Shown here: in pieces, positions 51,016-60,471 of the stretch
Position numbering within the stretch: the first letter of the stretch is position 1
How the letters are laid out: every line of letters starts with the position of its first letter
Assembly (NCBI GenBank): GCA_023441805.1
Contig: JAEZNO010000021.1
Span: 62,001 to 126,000 of the forward strand
Source: Bacteroidota bacterium
GTDB taxonomy: Bacteria > Bacteroidota > Bacteroidia > Bacteroidales > Lentimicrobiaceae
Direction of reading: 5' to 3'
DNA: 64,000 bases
The notes under the pieces: model-generated
Told to the model about the DNA's origin: nothing
The model's database searches: none
The model's input: only the letters and a program-made list of their open reading frames with translations
Made by a program: the position numbers and the translations under genes

Positions 51016-53082
51016 ATGAAAAAATTAATTCCGTTTGTATTTATGCTATTGACAGCAACACTTTACTCCTGCAAACAACAACCGGAAACAGGAGCAAAAT
51101 CCGACGATTTTAAATATTTACTTGAGCAATTTGCTGATCTTAAAATCATCAGATACCAGGTTCCCGGTTTTGATGAATTATCCTTAAACCAAAAAGAGCT
51201 TGTTTATTATTTAAGCCAGGCAGCATTGGCAGGAAGAGATATAATCTTCGATCAAAACTATAAGTATAATCTTGCAATAAGACGTACCCTTGACAATATT
51301 GTTGAGAATTATGAAGGTGACCGATCAACACAGGATTTTGACAACTTCATGATTTATACTAAAAGAGTATGGTTTAGTAATGGAATCCATCACCATTACT
51401 CAAAAGACAAGTTTATTCCTGAATTTAGTGAAGACTACTTCAGGAATTTAGTAAAAAACACTACAAAAGGTCAATTCCCACTACGTGACGGACAAACATT
51501 AGATGCGTTTCTTGATGAAATTGTCCCTGTAATATTTAATCCCACAATTGCGCCAAAGGGAATAAATCAGGAAGCAGGTAAAGACCTGGTTACAAATTCG
51601 GCAGTTAACTTTTATGATGGTGTAACCGAAGCAGAAGTAATACAGTTTTATGAAGATTTAAAAAAGAACACTAAACAGCAGGGCGGTGATACTTTGATTT
51701 CATGGGGTTTAAATTCAAAGCTTATTAAGAAGGATGGTGTTATCAAAGAGATTGTTTATAAGAAAGACGGCTTATACACCGAGGCAATTGAACAAATAGT
51801 ATTTTGGCTAGAGAAGGCAGTCAATGTGGCTGAAAACGATACCCAGAAAGAAGTAATTAAATCACTCATAAAGTATTACGAAACAGGAAACCTTACTGAT
51901 TGGGATGTTTATAATATATTATGGGTTAAAGATCTGGATTCAAGAGTTGATTTTGTAAACGGATTTATAGAAGATTATGGTGACCCATTAGGTAGAAAAG
52001 CAACATGGGAAAGTGTTGTAAACATAAAAGATCTTGAGGCAACTAAGAGAGCAGATTTGATTAGTGCAAATGCTCAATGGTTTGAAGATCACTCACCTGT
52101 AAATCCATTATTCCGCAAGAAAGAAGTAAAAGGAGTATCAGCAAAAGTAATTACTGCTGTTCAGTTGGGAGGTGATTGTTATCCAAGTACTCCAATTGGA
52201 ATAAACTTACCAAATGCAGCATGGATTAGAAAGGAACACGGTTCAAAATCAGTAACACTTGAGAACATTACCTACGCATATGACCAGGCTTCTTTAGGTA
52301 ATGGAATGCTTGAAGAATTCTGTGCATCAGAACAAGAAATTGAATGGGCTAAGAAATATGGAGCCCTTGCCGGAAATCTTCATACAGACCTGCATGAATG
52401 CCTTGGTCACGGTTCAGGTCAACTATTAGATGGTGTAAAAGGTGATGAATTAAAAAATTATTCATCTGCACTTGAAGAAGCACGTGCTGATCTATTTGCC
52501 CTTTATTATATAGCTGATCCCAAAATGATGGAAATTGGGCTTTATGATAAAGAAGAAGTCTACAAAACCGAGTACAATTCCTACATACGAAACGGCTTAA
52601 TGACTCAATTAACAAGAATTGAACCAGGCAAAAACATTGAACAGGCTCATATGCGTAACCGACAATTAATTGCAAGATGGTGTTACGAGAATGGCAAAGC
52701 AGAAAATGTTATTTCAATTGTAGTCAGAAATAACAAAACATATACTGTTATCAATGATTATAAAGCACTTAGAGATTTATTTGGAAAGCTCTTGGCCGAA
52801 GTACAGAGAATTAAGTCTGAAGGCGATTACGAAGCAGGTAAGAATCTGGTTGAAATTTACGGAGTTAAGGTAGATCAGAACTTACATGCTGAAGTTCTTG
52901 AGAGATTCAGGAAGCTTAATATTGCCCCTTACGGAGGATTCATTAATCCTGTTTTGACTCCGGAGACTAAAGATGGTAAGATCATAGATATTAAGATCTC
53001 TTATCCTGACGATTATACAGGCCAAATGATTGATTATGGGAAGAATCACTCATTCTTACCAACATATAATCAACGCTATTAA
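51016..53082 (+). CDS. Dipeptidyl-peptidase III (M49), lipoprotein
   Basis: This 688-residue zinc peptidase removes dipeptides from the N-terminus of short peptides. The N-terminus has a lipobox (LYSC, Cys near 19), so it is anchored in the envelope. The M49 zinc motif reads HECLGH (near 460), the form typical of Bacteroidota instead of the eukaryotic HELLGH, and the second ligand glutamate is in LEEARADLFALYY (near 490). The length fits the bacterial enzymes of about 675-700 residues. It may work downstream of secreted proteases. The hemerythrin gene follows after 47 bases and a hairpin. Confidence 0.95.
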   Translation: MKKLIPFVFMLLTATLYSCKQQPETGAKSDDFKYLLEQFADLKIIRYQVPGFDELSLNQKELVYYLSQAALAGRDIIFDQNYKYNLAIRRTLDNIVENYEGDRSTQDFDNFMIYTKRVWFSNGIHHHYSKDKFIPEFSEDYFRNLVKNTTKGQFPLRDGQTLDAFLDEIVPVIFNPTIAPKGINQEAGKDLVTNSAVNFYDGVTEAEVIQFYEDLKKNTKQQGGDTLISWGLNSKLIKKDGVIKEIVYKKDGLYTEAIEQIVFWLEKAVNVAENDTQKEVIKSLIKYYETGNLTDWDVYNILWVKDLDSRVDFVNGFIEDYGDPLGRKATWESVVNIKDLEATKRADLISANAQWFEDHSPVNPLFRKKEVKGVSAKVITAVQLGGDCYPSTPIGINLPNAAWIRKEHGSKSVTLENITYAYDQASLGNGMLEEFCASEQEIEWAKKYGALAGNLHTDLHECLGHGSGQLLDGVKGDELKNYSSALEEARADLFALYYIADPKMMEIGLYDKEEVYKTEYNSYIRNGLMTQLTRIEPGKNIEQAHMRNRQLIARWCYENGKAENVISIVVRNNKTYTVINDYKALRDLFGKLLAEVQRIKSEGDYEAGKNLVEIYGVKVDQNLHAEVLERFRKLNIAPYGGFINPVLTPETKDGKIIDIKISYPDDYTGQMIDYGKNHSFLPTYNQRY

Positions 53083-53106
53083 ACTTACTTTCCATTGAAT
53101 TGTTTC

Positions 53107-53130
53107 TAAGGCTTTGATGTTTAAGCCTTA
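53107..53130 (+). promoter_or_regulatory. Hairpin abutting the hemerythrin start codon
   Basis: A perfect 8-bp inverted repeat, TAAGGCTT (53107-53114) and AAGCCTTA (53123-53130), has an 8-base loop. The last base is the A of the hemerythrin ATG, so in RNA the stem would cover the ribosome-binding region. There is no T run after it, which argues against a terminator; an operator is also possible. Confidence 0.5.
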
Positions 53131-53849
53131 TGCAATATTCAAGACCTATTAACAAAGACACCAGAGCATCAGAGGTGATTGACGGCAATCCGTTAACACT
53201 TCTGATGCTTGAACATTTTAATATACCACTTGGATTACAGGATAAGACCATTGTCCAATTGGCTGCTGAGTATGATATTGATGTAAGAATATTTCTATCC
53301 ATCATTGGTCTTTATAATGGACAAAGACCTGATTATAAATCTATTGATACGATTGAAAACATCACTCCTATAGTCAATTTCCTAAAAAGAAGTCATCAGC
53401 ATTATCTAATTGAGCAATTTCCATTGCTGACTATGCATTTAAGTGAGATCAGCACCTTAAATACACATGCTGAAATTGAAATGTTAATACGGTTCTTCGA
53501 TGATTATCTGGATGAAGTAGCCGAACATTTACGATATGAAGATGAGGTTGTATTCCCTTATATTATCGGTTTAACACAAAAATCACAATCGCTGACAGAG
53601 TCATCCACCTCAGGATTCTCAATTTCAGAATATCGTAGTCACCATGATGATATTGAAGAGAAACTTCACGACCTTAAAAATTTACTTATCAGATATCTTC
53701 CTTCACAAGATGACACTATTCCACGGCGAAAGCTATTGTTTGCACTGAATGAACTGGAAGCTGATCTGCACGTACATAGTGAGATTGAAGAGATTATTCT
53801 TATTCCAATAGTTGAAAAATTAGAGATCTCCATCAATACTACAAGATGA
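53130..53849 (+). CDS. Hemerythrin-domain protein, RIC/ScdA-like
   Basis: This 239-residue protein of the RIC (YtfE/ScdA) type repairs iron-sulfur clusters or senses oxygen and nitric oxide through a diiron site. It has an N-terminal ScdA-like domain (about 8-60, ASEVIDGNPLTLLMLEHFNI), which here lacks the cysteines usual in that domain. The hemerythrin domain (about 85-235) keeps its ligands: SHQHY, HLRYEDEVVFPYI, YRSHHDDIEEKL and HVHSEIEEIILIPI. It overlaps the LuxR-type regulator gene by 4 bases. The coupling and the degenerate receiver of that partner suggest that this protein passes a redox signal to it, which is inference. Confidence 0.9.
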   Translation: MQYSRPINKDTRASEVIDGNPLTLLMLEHFNIPLGLQDKTIVQLAAEYDIDVRIFLSIIGLYNGQRPDYKSIDTIENITPIVNFLKRSHQHYLIEQFPLLTMHLSEISTLNTHAEIEMLIRFFDDYLDEVAEHLRYEDEVVFPYIIGLTQKSQSLTESSTSGFSISEYRSHHDDIEEKLHDLKNLLIRYLPSQDDTIPRRKLLFALNELEADLHVHSEIEEIILIPIVEKLEISINTTR

Positions 53850-54442
53850 CAGGAAGCGCTATTTCAATTGCATTAACCGGAATACCTTCGCTAATAAAAG
53901 ATGGATTGGTAAGTGCATTCAAACAACATCTTATCAACTACAAACTTATAGAGTTTGAAGATTTACACTTATTAAGTGAATATACTAAAGACCAACCTGT
54001 TACATTGATCATTATTGATGCAGGTCTTTTCCCTAATGGTTTCAGAATTCTGAATAATATTCGGAAGGAATTAAGTAAAACACCGATCATTGCTATACAA
54101 TATCAGTACATAAATCAGAATTTCCAAAAGATTATTGATGGAATCATTAAAATAGATGATTCGGCCGAAGAAGCTGTGAAACTAATTACAACTCTGGTTG
54201 ACAAATATGAGACTATAGGCCAAGGGAATAAATCGGAGTTTTTAAGTGAACGGGAGATAGATGTTCTCAAGTTACTGGTAACCGGAAACTCAGGGAAAGA
54301 AGTAGCTGAAAAGCTTAATATCAGCATAAATACTGTAATTACGCATCGGAAAAACATCTCACAGAAGACCGGTATAAAGTCTTTAGCAGGTTTAACTATC
54401 TATGCAGTCACCAACAGGATAATTTCAATGAAGAATATTTAG
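53846..54442 (+). CDS. LuxR/NarL-type regulator with degenerate receiver domain
   Basis: This 198-residue DNA-binding regulator has an N-terminal receiver-like domain (about 5-120) that keeps an aspartate in LIIIDAGLF (near 57) and a lysine in IIKIDDS. The acidic pair of the pocket is missing: the N-terminus reads SIALTGIPSLI instead of VLIADDHPLV. Normal Mg-dependent phosphorylation is therefore doubtful. The C-terminal LuxR helix-turn-helix (about 130-192) is intact: LSEREIDVLKLLVTGNSGKE and NISINTVITHRKNISQKTG. The start overlaps the hemerythrin gene by 4 bases. No histidine kinase is adjacent. Targets may include the porin gene downstream. Confidence 0.92.
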   Translation: MTGSAISIALTGIPSLIKDGLVSAFKQHLINYKLIEFEDLHLLSEYTKDQPVTLIIIDAGLFPNGFRILNNIRKELSKTPIIAIQYQYINQNFQKIIDGIIKIDDSAEEAVKLITTLVDKYETIGQGNKSEFLSEREIDVLKLLVTGNSGKEVAEKLNISINTVITHRKNISQKTGIKSLAGLTIYAVTNRIISMKNI

Positions 54443-54540
54443 TATTCTTATTGTTTAATAACTTTTAAGAATCAGGAAATTGTCAGTTACTCATAAATTT
54501 TGGTGATAAAACATCAAATAATTACCTAAAAATGAGGATT

Positions 54541-54556
54541 GTCAGAATTAGCTGAC
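54541..54556. promoter_or_regulatory. Inverted repeat upstream of the OprB-like porin gene
   Basis: GTCAG (54541-54545) and CTGAC (54552-54556) form a perfect 5-bp inverted repeat around AATTAG, 31 bases before the porin ATG and about 100 bases after the LuxR gene. It is a candidate operator for that regulator; the arms are short, so chance is possible. Confidence 0.35.
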
Positions 54557-54587
54557 TACAATAATTTTGATCACTCAAATAAACGTT

Positions 54588-55733
54588 ATGAACAAAATAT
54601 ACCTCCTGATCTTAGTGAATTTAATATTGCTTAATAATAGCAACGCCCAGAATGTCACATTAATAAAAGAACATGCATTACAAATAAATGCATCGTATGT
54701 AGGAGAGGTAATTACCAATCATGCAGGTGGAATAAGGAAAGGAACTAGTTATCAGGGGATGGGTAACTTTATGCTTGAATACGATACTGAAAAGGGAAAG
54801 TTGTGGAAAGGTGGGAAATTCTATTTAAATGCTGCTCATACACATGGAGGGAATCCTTCAAGCTTATTTATTGGAGATTTTCAGGTTGCATCAAATATTG
54901 AAGCTGGCGATCTTACATATTTACATGAGATGTGGATCAGTCAGACTATCGGTAAGGCACAAATTACTATAGGTTTACAGGATCTGAATGTTGAATTTGC
55001 TTCAAGTAACCATGGCTCATTGTTTCTTAACAGTTCATTTGGGGTACATAGCACTATTGCCGACAATATAATTGCACCAATATTCCCGTTAACTGCTTTT
55101 GGAGCTCAATTGAAGTATCATATTAATTCAAGGATTGCTTTGAAATTGATTGCATTTGATGGGTTCCCTGATGATTTTTCGGAAAATAATCCTCATAATC
55201 TTCGCTGGAGATTTAAAAAAGAAGATGGGTTACTGAATATTGCTGAATTAACCTGGCAACCAAGGATTAAAGGCAGTCTGGATGGGACTTATAGCTTTGG
55301 AAGCTACACACACCATCATTTCGCTGAAGGCGATACTAAGTACACCGATACTTGGGAAATAACAAATTACGGTTTCTACCTGGTCGCTGACCAGACTTTA
55401 GCAACTCATGATAATGGGTCGGTAGTAAACGCTTTTCTTCAGGCTAGTGTGAGTCCATCCCAGAAGAATGAGAACTGCAATTACTTCGGTTTTGGGTTAA
55501 ATTATACAAACCTCTTTGCAAAGAACGATAAAGACATCATCGGGATTGCAGTAGCTCATGCAGGATTTGCAAATCGAAGTAGTGAGACTACTTTTGAATT
55601 AACGTATCAATATCAATTGAATGATCAGTTATCAATTCAACCTGACTTTCAATATATAATTAATCCATCGGGAACAGATATGGATTTAGAAAATGCGTTT
55701 GTAACAGCACTTCGCTTTAATATCGCTCTTTAA
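54588..55733 (+). CDS. OprB-family carbohydrate-selective porin
   Basis: From ATG 54588 this outer-membrane porin has 381 residues; a TTG seven codons upstream is less likely, as the ATG begins the signal peptide (1-20, ending NSNAQ). Motifs of the OprB family are seen: GKLWKGGKFYLNAAHTHGGNPSS, GDFQVASNIEAGD, LHEMWISQTI, and SSFGVHSTIADNIIAPIFPLTAFG. The strand pattern runs to a final ALRFNIAL. It probably admits sugars or small solutes. It lies downstream of the hemerythrin/LuxR pair, which may control it. Confidence 0.88.
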   Translation: MNKIYLLILVNLILLNNSNAQNVTLIKEHALQINASYVGEVITNHAGGIRKGTSYQGMGNFMLEYDTEKGKLWKGGKFYLNAAHTHGGNPSSLFIGDFQVASNIEAGDLTYLHEMWISQTIGKAQITIGLQDLNVEFASSNHGSLFLNSSFGVHSTIADNIIAPIFPLTAFGAQLKYHINSRIALKLIAFDGFPDDFSENNPHNLRWRFKKEDGLLNIAELTWQPRIKGSLDGTYSFGSYTHHHFAEGDTKYTDTWEITNYGFYLVADQTLATHDNGSVVNAFLQASVSPSQKNENCNYFGFGLNYTNLFAKNDKDIIGIAVAHAGFANRSSETTFELTYQYQLNDQLSIQPDFQYIINPSGTDMDLENAFVTALRFNIAL

Positions 55734-55784
55734 TATTAGAATTGCAGCTTTATAGCTGTAGTTATTTATTGTTCATGGACTTCC

Positions 55785-56693
55785 TCAATCACATCCTTCT
55801 CTGAAGGCACAATCATCACTCTCCTCAACACTTTCAAGCTCCAGAGTCACGTGATCAATATTAAAATCTGAAGCTAAGGAACGGATTTGTGATTTAAGTT
55901 CTTGCTCTCCGTTTACCGGAAGATTATTATTAGTAACCACATGCAATGTCATTATATTTCTTTGCCCATCTAACGACCATAAGTGAAAATCATGAATACT
56001 CTCGACTGAGGGCAATTCCTTAATAGTCGAAAGCATACTCTTGACATTTATATTTTGAGGCACTTCCTGCATCAATACCTTAAATGTATTTCTAAGATTT
56101 TTGTACACATTAATTAGCACCCACACTGTAATACCAAGAGATAATAGTGGGTCAAGAAAAGGGAGGTCCTTGAAATACATCACAATACTGGCAATTAATA
56201 CAGCCAACCATCCAAAAACATCTTCCAGTAGGTGAATTGAAACTGCCCTCTCACTAAAAGATTTACCTGAATTTAATTTGTATGCTGCAAAACCATTGGC
56301 CAAGACACCTAATATGGCAAGGATAAACATTCCTGAAGCATCAGGTGATACAGGATTTGAAATTCTGATAATACTCTCTTTAATAATGAATATTGAACTA
56401 ATGATAAGAGTGAACGAAATAAATATCGCACCTAACAGAGAGAATCTCTTATAACCATAAGAATAGAATTCATCACTTTTCTGATTGGATTTCCGTTGTA
56501 ACAACCATGCAAGTCCCAGAGATACACTATCACCTAAATCATGAAGAGCATCTGAAAGGATGGCGACACTATTAGTTAGCAGACCTCCGACAAATTCAAT
56601 GATTGAGAAGACTGTATTGAGTAGAAAGGCCAGTTTGATGTTTTTCAAACTGGAATGTTGTTCATCGCTATGAGAATGATTATGCATTTCCAA
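55785..56693 (-). CDS. Cation diffusion facilitator (zinc/cadmium/cobalt exporter)
   Basis: This 302-residue CDF transporter exports divalent metals by proton antiport. The N-terminus is histidine-rich (MEMHNHSHSDEQHSS). Six membrane helices follow, with the metal-site motifs ILSDALHDLGDS in helix 2 and SIHLLEDVFGW in helix 5. The C-terminal cytosolic domain (about 210-290) has the HDFHLWSLDGQRNIMTLHVV block. It belongs to the CzcD/ZitB branch. The gene is convergent with the porin gene and stands alone. Confidence 0.94.
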   Translation of the reverse strand: MEMHNHSHSDEQHSSLKNIKLAFLLNTVFSIIEFVGGLLTNSVAILSDALHDLGDSVSLGLAWLLQRKSNQKSDEFYSYGYKRFSLLGAIFISFTLIISSIFIIKESIIRISNPVSPDASGMFILAILGVLANGFAAYKLNSGKSFSERAVSIHLLEDVFGWLAVLIASIVMYFKDLPFLDPLLSLGITVWVLINVYKNLRNTFKVLMQEVPQNINVKSMLSTIKELPSVESIHDFHLWSLDGQRNIMTLHVVTNNNLPVNGEQELKSQIRSLASDFNIDHVTLELESVEESDDCAFREGCD

Positions 56694-56763
56694 TTTAAGC
56701 TAAAAGTCGCCAAAGTTACTAATAATCAATCATTCAGAATTGTCACATCAAAACAACTACCTT

Positions 56764-57516
56764 ATGTACAATGTTTTAACAATTGTGAAGCACGAAATCT
56801 TAATAGGCACATCCGGCTGGATGTATAATCATTGGAACAGAACTTTTTACGCAGAGGCAGGAAAAGAGGATCAATTGGCATTTTATGCAAAAGAATTTAA
56901 AACTGTGGAAATTAACTATACTTTCTACCGAATACCAGATGCCGACAATTACTTAAAATGGTATGATCGTACTCCTCCTGACTTTAGATTCACAATTAAA
57001 TTAAACAGATTCATCACACATTTAAAGTGGATAATAATTGACAAGGAATCGAAGCAGACACTACAAACTTTCATGAATGACACCCAGGGACTAAAAGAGA
57101 AACTTGCAGTAATTCTTATACAACTTCAACCCAAACAAGGATTGAACATTGATAGGTTAAACATCTTCTTATCAGAATATACAAGTGTTATCAAATACCT
57201 CAATTATAAGCCCCGTACGTGCATTGAATTCAGAAACACTACCTGGTTTAATAACGAAACTTATAAGCTATTAGAAAAGTATGATGTAGCTTTAGTGTTT
57301 CCAAGTACCCCTGAGTATCGTCATGTCATTTTCACATCGGATTTTGCATTCATAAGGCAACACGGCGGAAGTTCATATTCTGACCAAGAGTTGAACAATC
57401 TTGCTAATGAGATACAAGGATATCCATCAAAAATCAAACATGTTTATGTTTATTTCAATAATGATATTAACACTTATGCAATTTATAACGCAAGATACTT
57501 AATGACAGTTGTATAA
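56764..57516 (+). CDS. DUF72 domain-containing protein
   Basis: From the ATG at 56764 it has 250 residues; a TTG eight codons upstream is possible but weaker. The DUF72 (YecE-like) TIM-barrel signatures are present: ILIGTSGWMYNHWNRTFYAE, VEINYTFYRIPD, FRFTIKLNRFITHLK, and VYVYFNNDINTYAIYNAR near the C-terminus. The function is unknown; structures show a barrel related to nucleases and isomerases. It is convergent with the TerC-type gene, with 23 bases between stops. Confidence 0.9.
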   Translation: MYNVLTIVKHEILIGTSGWMYNHWNRTFYAEAGKEDQLAFYAKEFKTVEINYTFYRIPDADNYLKWYDRTPPDFRFTIKLNRFITHLKWIIIDKESKQTLQTFMNDTQGLKEKLAVILIQLQPKQGLNIDRLNIFLSEYTSVIKYLNYKPRTCIEFRNTTWFNNETYKLLEKYDVALVFPSTPEYRHVIFTSDFAFIRQHGGSSYSDQELNNLANEIQGYPSKIKHVYVYFNNDINTYAIYNARYLMTVV

Positions 57517-57539
57517 TTCTTTGCAATTACCAGAGTGAG

Positions 57540-58292
57540 TTATTTTGATTTATTAGAATCCTGTTCTGTATAATGTTCATGTGTCTGTACCGGTTTAACT
57601 TCGGTGCGTGTCATACGCATTTGAATAATATCGACCATTAAAGAAAATGCCATGGCGAAATAAATATATCCCTTAGGAATTTCTAATCCAAATCCTTCGC
57701 TCATCAAACTGAAACCAATGAGAAGGAGAAATGCAAGAGCCAGAATCTTAAAAGCAGGATGAGTATTAACAAAATTTGCAACAGGCTCAGCTGCAAAAAG
57801 CATTATACCAACTGAAATGATAATGGCGGTGTACATAATCCATAAGTGATTTGCAAGGCCAACTGCAGTTATGATTGAATCGAGTGAAAACACCATATCC
57901 ATAATAAGTATTTGCACAATTACTTGTGACATGCTAATTGCTTTAATAGCTTTAGAAACATCACCCGGTTCACCTTCCATTTTATGGTAAATCTCACTGG
58001 TACTTTTATATATTAGAAACAAACCTCCCAGTATGAGAATAAGGTCTTTACCTGAAATACCGTAGCTAAAGACTGTAAAGAGATCTTCTTTAAGCCTCAT
58101 TATAATTGATATAATTGACAAAAGGCCGAGCCTCAAAAACATAGCAAGCAATAAACCAATTCGTCTGGTTTTCTTTTGCTGATGCTGAGGCAGTTTACCG
58201 GATAATATTGAGATAAATACAACGTTATCAATTCCAAGCACCACCTCTAGTGCTACTAAAGTTATTAGTGATACAATAATCTCAAAATCCAT
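57540..58292 (-). CDS. TerC-family integral membrane protein
   Basis: This 250-residue membrane protein starts at ATG 58292 (MDFEIIVSLITLVALEVVLG); an ATG eight codons upstream is less typical for the family. It has about seven helices and the TerC motifs LGIDNVVFISIL and VFSLDSIITAVG, whose acidic residues may bind metal. TerC proteins are linked to tellurite resistance and to manganese export during metalation of exported proteins. No ter genes are nearby. Confidence 0.93.
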   Translation of the reverse strand: MDFEIIVSLITLVALEVVLGIDNVVFISILSGKLPQHQQKKTRRIGLLLAMFLRLGLLSIISIIMRLKEDLFTVFSYGISGKDLILILGGLFLIYKSTSEIYHKMEGEPGDVSKAIKAISMSQVIVQILIMDMVFSLDSIITAVGLANHLWIMYTAIIISVGIMLFAAEPVANFVNTHPAFKILALAFLLLIGFSLMSEGFGLEIPKGYIYFAMAFSLMVDIIQMRMTRTEVKPVQTHEHYTEQDSNKSK

Positions 58293-58481
58293 AAGTTTCC
58301 GACAAAAAATAAACAATTTACTGAGCTACAGCAGCTTCAGAAAAAGCAAACATATCAACTGCAAGAATGTGCTTTGATAAACAAACACCGTGTATAACAG
58401 TTGTTAAAGATATTGCACTTTTTATAAAACATTACTATCTTTATCAAAGTAATATTACAGTTTAATACAAAATCAGCTATT

Positions 58482-58949
58482 ATGAAAAAGAAGGTAGCAA
58501 TATGGACGGTAGTGGTACTGATTGTTCTTATCCAGTTTATACGAATAGATCAGGTAAATCCTGAAAGCAATCCACAGTACGACTTTTTTGCAGTATCAGA
58601 GGTTCCTGAAAACGTACAATCAATATTCAAGGAATCATGTTACGATTGTCATTCAAACAACACAATCTATCCATGGTATTCGCATGTAGCTCCATTTTCA
58701 TGGATACTCTCAAATCACATTAAAGAAGGTAGAGAGCATGTGAATTTCTCAGAATGGGGAAATTATTCGATGGGAGATAAATTGGAAATGATAGAAGAAA
58801 GTATTGAGGAAATTGAGGCAGGCAAGATGCCATTGAAATCTTATGTCTTAATACATAAAAATGCCAAACTAACTAAGGAAGAGAAAGAGATTATAAGGAA
58901 GCAGTTTCTAAAAGAGAGTAGTACCGGAGCAATAGCTACCTTAAATTAA
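58482..58949 (+). CDS. Heme-binding domain protein (monoheme)
   Basis: This 155-residue protein has an N-terminal signal anchor (about 5-22) and a Haem_bd-type domain. The heme motif is CYDCH in IFKESCYDCHSNNTIYPWYS (near 53), followed by VAPFSWILSNHIKEGREHVNFSEW, a family signature. It is probably attached to the inner membrane and faces the periplasm. It could serve in electron transfer or redox sensing; it lies far from the main cytochrome cluster. Its last 9 bases overlap the 3' end of the convergent lipid A deacylase-like gene. Confidence 0.9.
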   Translation: MKKKVAIWTVVVLIVLIQFIRIDQVNPESNPQYDFFAVSEVPENVQSIFKESCYDCHSNNTIYPWYSHVAPFSWILSNHIKEGREHVNFSEWGNYSMGDKLEMIEESIEEIEAGKMPLKSYVLIHKNAKLTKEEKEIIRKQFLKESSTGAIATLN

Positions 58950-60044
58950 TTTCAATTTCAAAGCAAAGGATAGATAATCAGCCACCTGACGATGAGCTTT
59001 TAATATCAATCCTGTTGAAAGTTGTCTTGTTAATGCATATGTTAGTTCATATTGCTGATATACAGGATCATTAGCTTTATATTGGTCATATATATAAACC
59101 CCGATCCGTTGATCAAAATGGAACTTACCAAGTAAGAACGAATGGCCTCCGTTCAGTGATATCTTCTTATGGTCTGTATGTAATTCGTCACTTTGACTTA
59201 TTTCTTTCCTGTCTGAACCATCCCACTCAAATTGAGCACCAAAGGATAGAGCATTAATTCTACCTATCCGATAATCATAAGTGCCGTTAATGCCTCCGAT
59301 GAAGTATTTCGTTAATTGTTCATGATCTAGCTGTTTGAATGTCATGAAGAACTCAACGCTAACCGATTGTCTTGATGACTTATCAAGAATCAACTCAGTT
59401 CTATTTTGTTTATTAAGATTCATAGGGATAGGAAGGTAATCGAATCCTAAAGCAAAGGTTGGCCAGTTTATCCCTTTATTAGGTTCTTTAAGACCACCGT
59501 TTGATATATGGTTATAAATGAGTGTGATATTAGCTCTGGTATGGTCAGAAACCTTATAATTGAGTGTGGCACCCAGGTTTAATGGAAAGGCAATGTTCGT
59601 ACTATAAGAGAAGTTATAAGGATTAGTTTCAGGATGATAAGGCTTTGTCAGCCAAGCAATACCAACTGCCCCTTTCACTGAAAAATACCACTTATTCCAT
59701 CCTCCGAAAACCGGCTCTATAAATACTGAACTAGCAAATCCGTTGCCTAGTATTAGTGGTTTATCGAAATTCCATAGACCAATTGTGATACCTCTCCTTG
59801 GATAACAATTGCAAGACTCCCAAGCTTTTAATCCAACTGATTGTTGAGTAAGCGATATCTCTACCCCGAACGGATTTGCATTACCAATATCATGTAAAGC
59901 CCTGGAATGAATTATCATTGAGCCATAGTGTGCTTTAAGATTAAAAAACAATATTTGTTCCTTATCTTCAATTTGGCACTGAGCTCCGGTAAAAGAGAGA
60001 AAGGACAGTAACACCGCAAATACAGACCAATAAAATTTATCCAT
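58941..60044 (-). CDS. Acyloxyacyl hydrolase / PagL-like lipid A deacylase
   Basis: This 367-residue outer-membrane barrel has a signal peptide (about 1-22). The PagL catalytic signature H-x-S-N is in LIYNHISNGGLKEPNKGINW (near 178), where His and Ser act with a nearby acidic residue. PagL-type enzymes remove the 3-O-linked acyl chain of lipid A and change outer-membrane charge and immunogenicity. The C-terminal half continues as beta strands and is longer than in Pseudomonas PagL. The last 9 bases overlap the convergent heme-binding gene. Confidence 0.85.
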   Translation of the reverse strand: MDKFYWSVFAVLLSFLSFTGAQCQIEDKEQILFFNLKAHYGSMIIHSRALHDIGNANPFGVEISLTQQSVGLKAWESCNCYPRRGITIGLWNFDKPLILGNGFASSVFIEPVFGGWNKWYFSVKGAVGIAWLTKPYHPETNPYNFSYSTNIAFPLNLGATLNYKVSDHTRANITLIYNHISNGGLKEPNKGINWPTFALGFDYLPIPMNLNKQNRTELILDKSSRQSVSVEFFMTFKQLDHEQLTKYFIGGINGTYDYRIGRINALSFGAQFEWDGSDRKEISQSDELHTDHKKISLNGGHSFLLGKFHFDQRIGVYIYDQYKANDPVYQQYELTYALTRQLSTGLILKAHRQVADYLSFALKLKLI

Positions 60045-60141
60045 GTTCTTGCTTCTGATACTTCAACCAAATTCACTACTAATTTCCCTAAAAATATCGA
60101 CAAGGTTTGTGAAACAACTAATTTTGCCGAAATTTTAACTC

Positions 60142-60471
60142 ATGCGTACTATTTTACTGCTTATAGCTTCAAATGTATTTATGACTTTTGCATGGTATGG
60201 TCATTTGAAATTCAAGGAAGCTGCTTTATGGAAAGTAATATTGGTTAGTTGGAGTATTGCACTATTTGAATATATGCTTATGGTACCGGCAAACAGAATC
60301 GGTCATGGAACCTTTTCGGTCGGTCAATTAAAGACCATCCAGGAAGTCATCACCTTATTAGTATTCGCTGCTTTTTCGGTCTTTTTTCTCAAAGAACCAC
60401 TCAAATGGAATTACTTGGTTGGCTTCGGGTTTATAGTAATTGCAGTATTTTTCATTTTTAAAGAATGGTAA
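60142..60471 (+). CDS. DMT-family small membrane protein (DUF486)
   Basis: This 109-residue protein has four predicted membrane helices. The DUF486 pattern is clear: FMTFAWYGHLKF, the SWSIALFEYMLMVPANRIGH loop, and TIQEVITLLVFAAFSVFFLKEP. It belongs to the drug/metabolite transporter superfamily, and the substrate is unknown. A -7-like TAATTTTG lies 15 bases upstream of the ATG. The gene is divergent from the PagL-like gene. Confidence 0.92.
   Translation: MRTILLLIASNVFMTFAWYGHLKFKEAALWKVILVSWSIALFEYMLMVPANRIGHGTFSVGQLKTIQEVITLLVFAAFSVFFLKEPLKWNYLVGFGFIVIAVFFIFKEW

Noticed and set aside
58372..58449. Inverted pair CTTTGATAA / TTATCAAAG upstream of the heme-binding gene
   Set aside because: The arms are about 60 bases apart in AT-rich DNA and do not match the FNR spacing, so neither an operator nor a stable hairpin is convincing.
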